A DNA stretch of 64,000 nucleotides from contig NZ_CP049362.1 in NCBI RefSeq assembly GCF_019343455.1, forward strand, positions 496,001 through 560,000, written 5' to 3'. This document shows, piece after piece, positions 63,047-64,000 of this stretch (positions are counted from its first letter, which is position 1; every line of letters starts with the position of its first letter). This stretch comes from Alcaligenes ammonioxydans. GTDB lineage: Bacteria > Pseudomonadota > Gammaproteobacteria > Burkholderiales > Burkholderiaceae_B. The translations under genes and the position numbers were made by a program. Below the pieces are notes generated by a model. That model was not told the origin of the DNA and did no database searches. It saw only the letters and a list, made by a program, of their open reading frames with translations.

Positions 63047-64000
63047 ATGAAGTTTCGTTTTCCTATCGTCATCATCGACGAAGACTACCGTTCCGAAAAT
63101 ACGTCGGGTCTGGGTATTCGAGCCCTGGCTGCGGCGATAGAGGCCGAAGGCGTGGAGGTTCTCGGGGTCACCAGCTATGGTGACCTTAGTTCTTTTGCGC
63201 AACAGCAAAGCCGCGCGAGCGCCTTCATTTTGTCGATTGATGATGAGGAATTCGATGTGGATTCCCCAGAAGATGTCGCCAATGCGATCAAGAACCTGCG
63301 CTCCTTTATTGGCGAGCTGCGGTTTCGCAACGAGGACATCCCCATCTATCTGTATGGCGAGACGCGAACTTCGCAGCATATCCCCAACGATATTTTGCGC
63401 GAATTGCACGGCTTTATTCACATGTTCGAGGACACGCCCGAGTTCGTGGCGCGTCACATTATCCGTGAAGCACGTTCCTACCTGGAAAGTCTGGCGCCGC
63501 CGTTTTTTCGCGAACTGGTCAAATATGCATCGGACGGTTCCTATTCCTGGCACTGCCCGGGGCACTCGGGTGGCGTGGCCTTTCTGAAAAGCCCGGTTGG
63601 GCAAATGTTTCACCAGTTCTTTGGTGAAAACATGCTGCGCGCGGACGTCTGTAATGCGGTGGACGAGCTGGGGCAGTTGCTGGACCATACCGGTCCGGTC
63701 GCGGATGCCGAGCGCAATGCCGCGCGCATTTTCCATGCTGATCACTGCTTTTTCGTCACGAACGGCACGTCCACGTCCAACAAGATCGTCTGGCATGCCA
63801 ACGTCGCCAACAATGATGTGGTGGTGGTCGATCGCAACTGCCATAAGTCGATTCTGCACGCCATCACCATGACGGGCGCCATCCCGGTGTTCTTGCGCCC
63901 TACGCGCAATCACCTGGGGATTATTGGCCCCATCCCGCAAGAGGAGTTCTTGCCGGAAAACATTGCACGCAAGATCGAGGCGAACCCCTTTGCCAGCAAG
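63047..64000 (+). CDS. Orn/Lys/Arg decarboxylase (biodegradative type), N-terminal part
   Basis: From an ATG behind TAGGAG, 318 codons stay open to the window edge, so the gene is cut. Residues 1-130 are the receiver-like wing domain ('PIVIIDEDYRSENTSGLGIRAL'). Residues about 155-318 begin the PLP fold ('YSWHCPGHSGGVAFLKSPVGQMF', 'FFVTNGTSTSNKIVWHA', 'DRNCHKSILHAITMTGAIPVF'). The PLP lysine lies beyond the edge. Family members decarboxylate lysine, ornithine or arginine to polyamines, often against acid stress. Which amino acid is used cannot be told from this part. Confidence 0.9.
   Translation, partial: MKFRFPIVIIDEDYRSENTSGLGIRALAAAIEAEGVEVLGVTSYGDLSSFAQQQSRASAFILSIDDEEFDVDSPEDVANAIKNLRSFIGELRFRNEDIPIYLYGETRTSQHIPNDILRELHGFIHMFEDTPEFVARHIIREARSYLESLAPPFFRELVKYASDGSYSWHCPGHSGGVAFLKSPVGQMFHQFFGENMLRADVCNAVDELGQLLDHTGPVADAERNAARIFHADHCFFVTNGTSTSNKIVWHANVANNDVVVVDRNCHKSILHAITMTGAIPVFLRPTRNHLGIIGPIPQEEFLPENIARKIEANPFASK

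Overview
The window looks like chromosomal DNA of an Alcaligenaceae-type betaproteobacterium, with an Alcaligenes-like genome the best guess. The reasons are moderately high GC with long ORFs, orphan Bug-type solute receptors, neighbourhoods such as ypjD-ffh and metG/mrp, and many LysR/AraC-controlled catabolic islands. I have no database match, so the genus is an inference. I see no insertion sequence, prophage, CRISPR array or rRNA. There is one tRNA (Gly, anticodon CCC) and one clear riboswitch (yybP-ykoY, manganese).

Layout. 1-2860: a divergent Lrp-type regulator (cut by the window edge) and kynurenine use (kynU plus an amino-acid permease). 3028-4890: an exported amidohydrolase. 4944-10768: a compact glycerophosphodiester module, consisting of a GlpR-like repressor, an Ugp ABC transporter and a GpdQ-like phosphodiesterase, preceded by a perfect 30-bp palindrome. 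10850-11852: manganese riboswitch and terC. 11953-14395: housekeeping small genes (ppiC, an RHH-like protein, yaiI, a MazG-like hydrolase, an HD hydrolase). 14494-25169: accessory metabolism with two Bug receptors, an enolase-superfamily enzyme, an amidase, LysR and AraC regulators, an AhpD-like protein, hslR and a ferric-reductase-like flavocytochrome. 25177-27249: htpG with a heat-shock promoter. 27339-31689: a Fur-type iron operon (TonB receptor, PiuC dioxygenase, alpha-hydroxy acid oxidase). 31677-37623: ampD, a PP0621-type protein, ypjD, ffh, kbp, thiS, pip and trmB. 37826-39410: tRNA-Gly, a truncated fic remnant and a DUF72 gene. 39467-45365: chaA with a possible leader peptide, a degenerate-receiver AraC regulator, and an aldolase/MFS/isomerase operon with a perfect FNR box. 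45443-51646: a GNAT-dUTPase fusion, a Fur-boxed YncE lipoprotein, and a purine-catabolism pair (guanine-deaminase-like and allE) with a LysR gene. 51689-64000: a cation efflux protein, metG, a small membrane protein, mrp, tamA, tamB, dcd and the start of an Orn/Lys/Arg decarboxylase.

The least ordinary points are: a single-chain GNAT-dimeric dUTPase fusion whose 3' end overlaps another open frame at a T7 tract; a 43-codon ORF overlapping chaA; a receiver-AraC protein lacking phosphorylation residues; two disordered inserts in TamB, one bracketed by that protein's only periplasmic cysteines; an enolase-superfamily enzyme with altered ligand positions; and a truncated fic gene beside a tRNA. 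I did not find a convincing wholly new multi-gene system.
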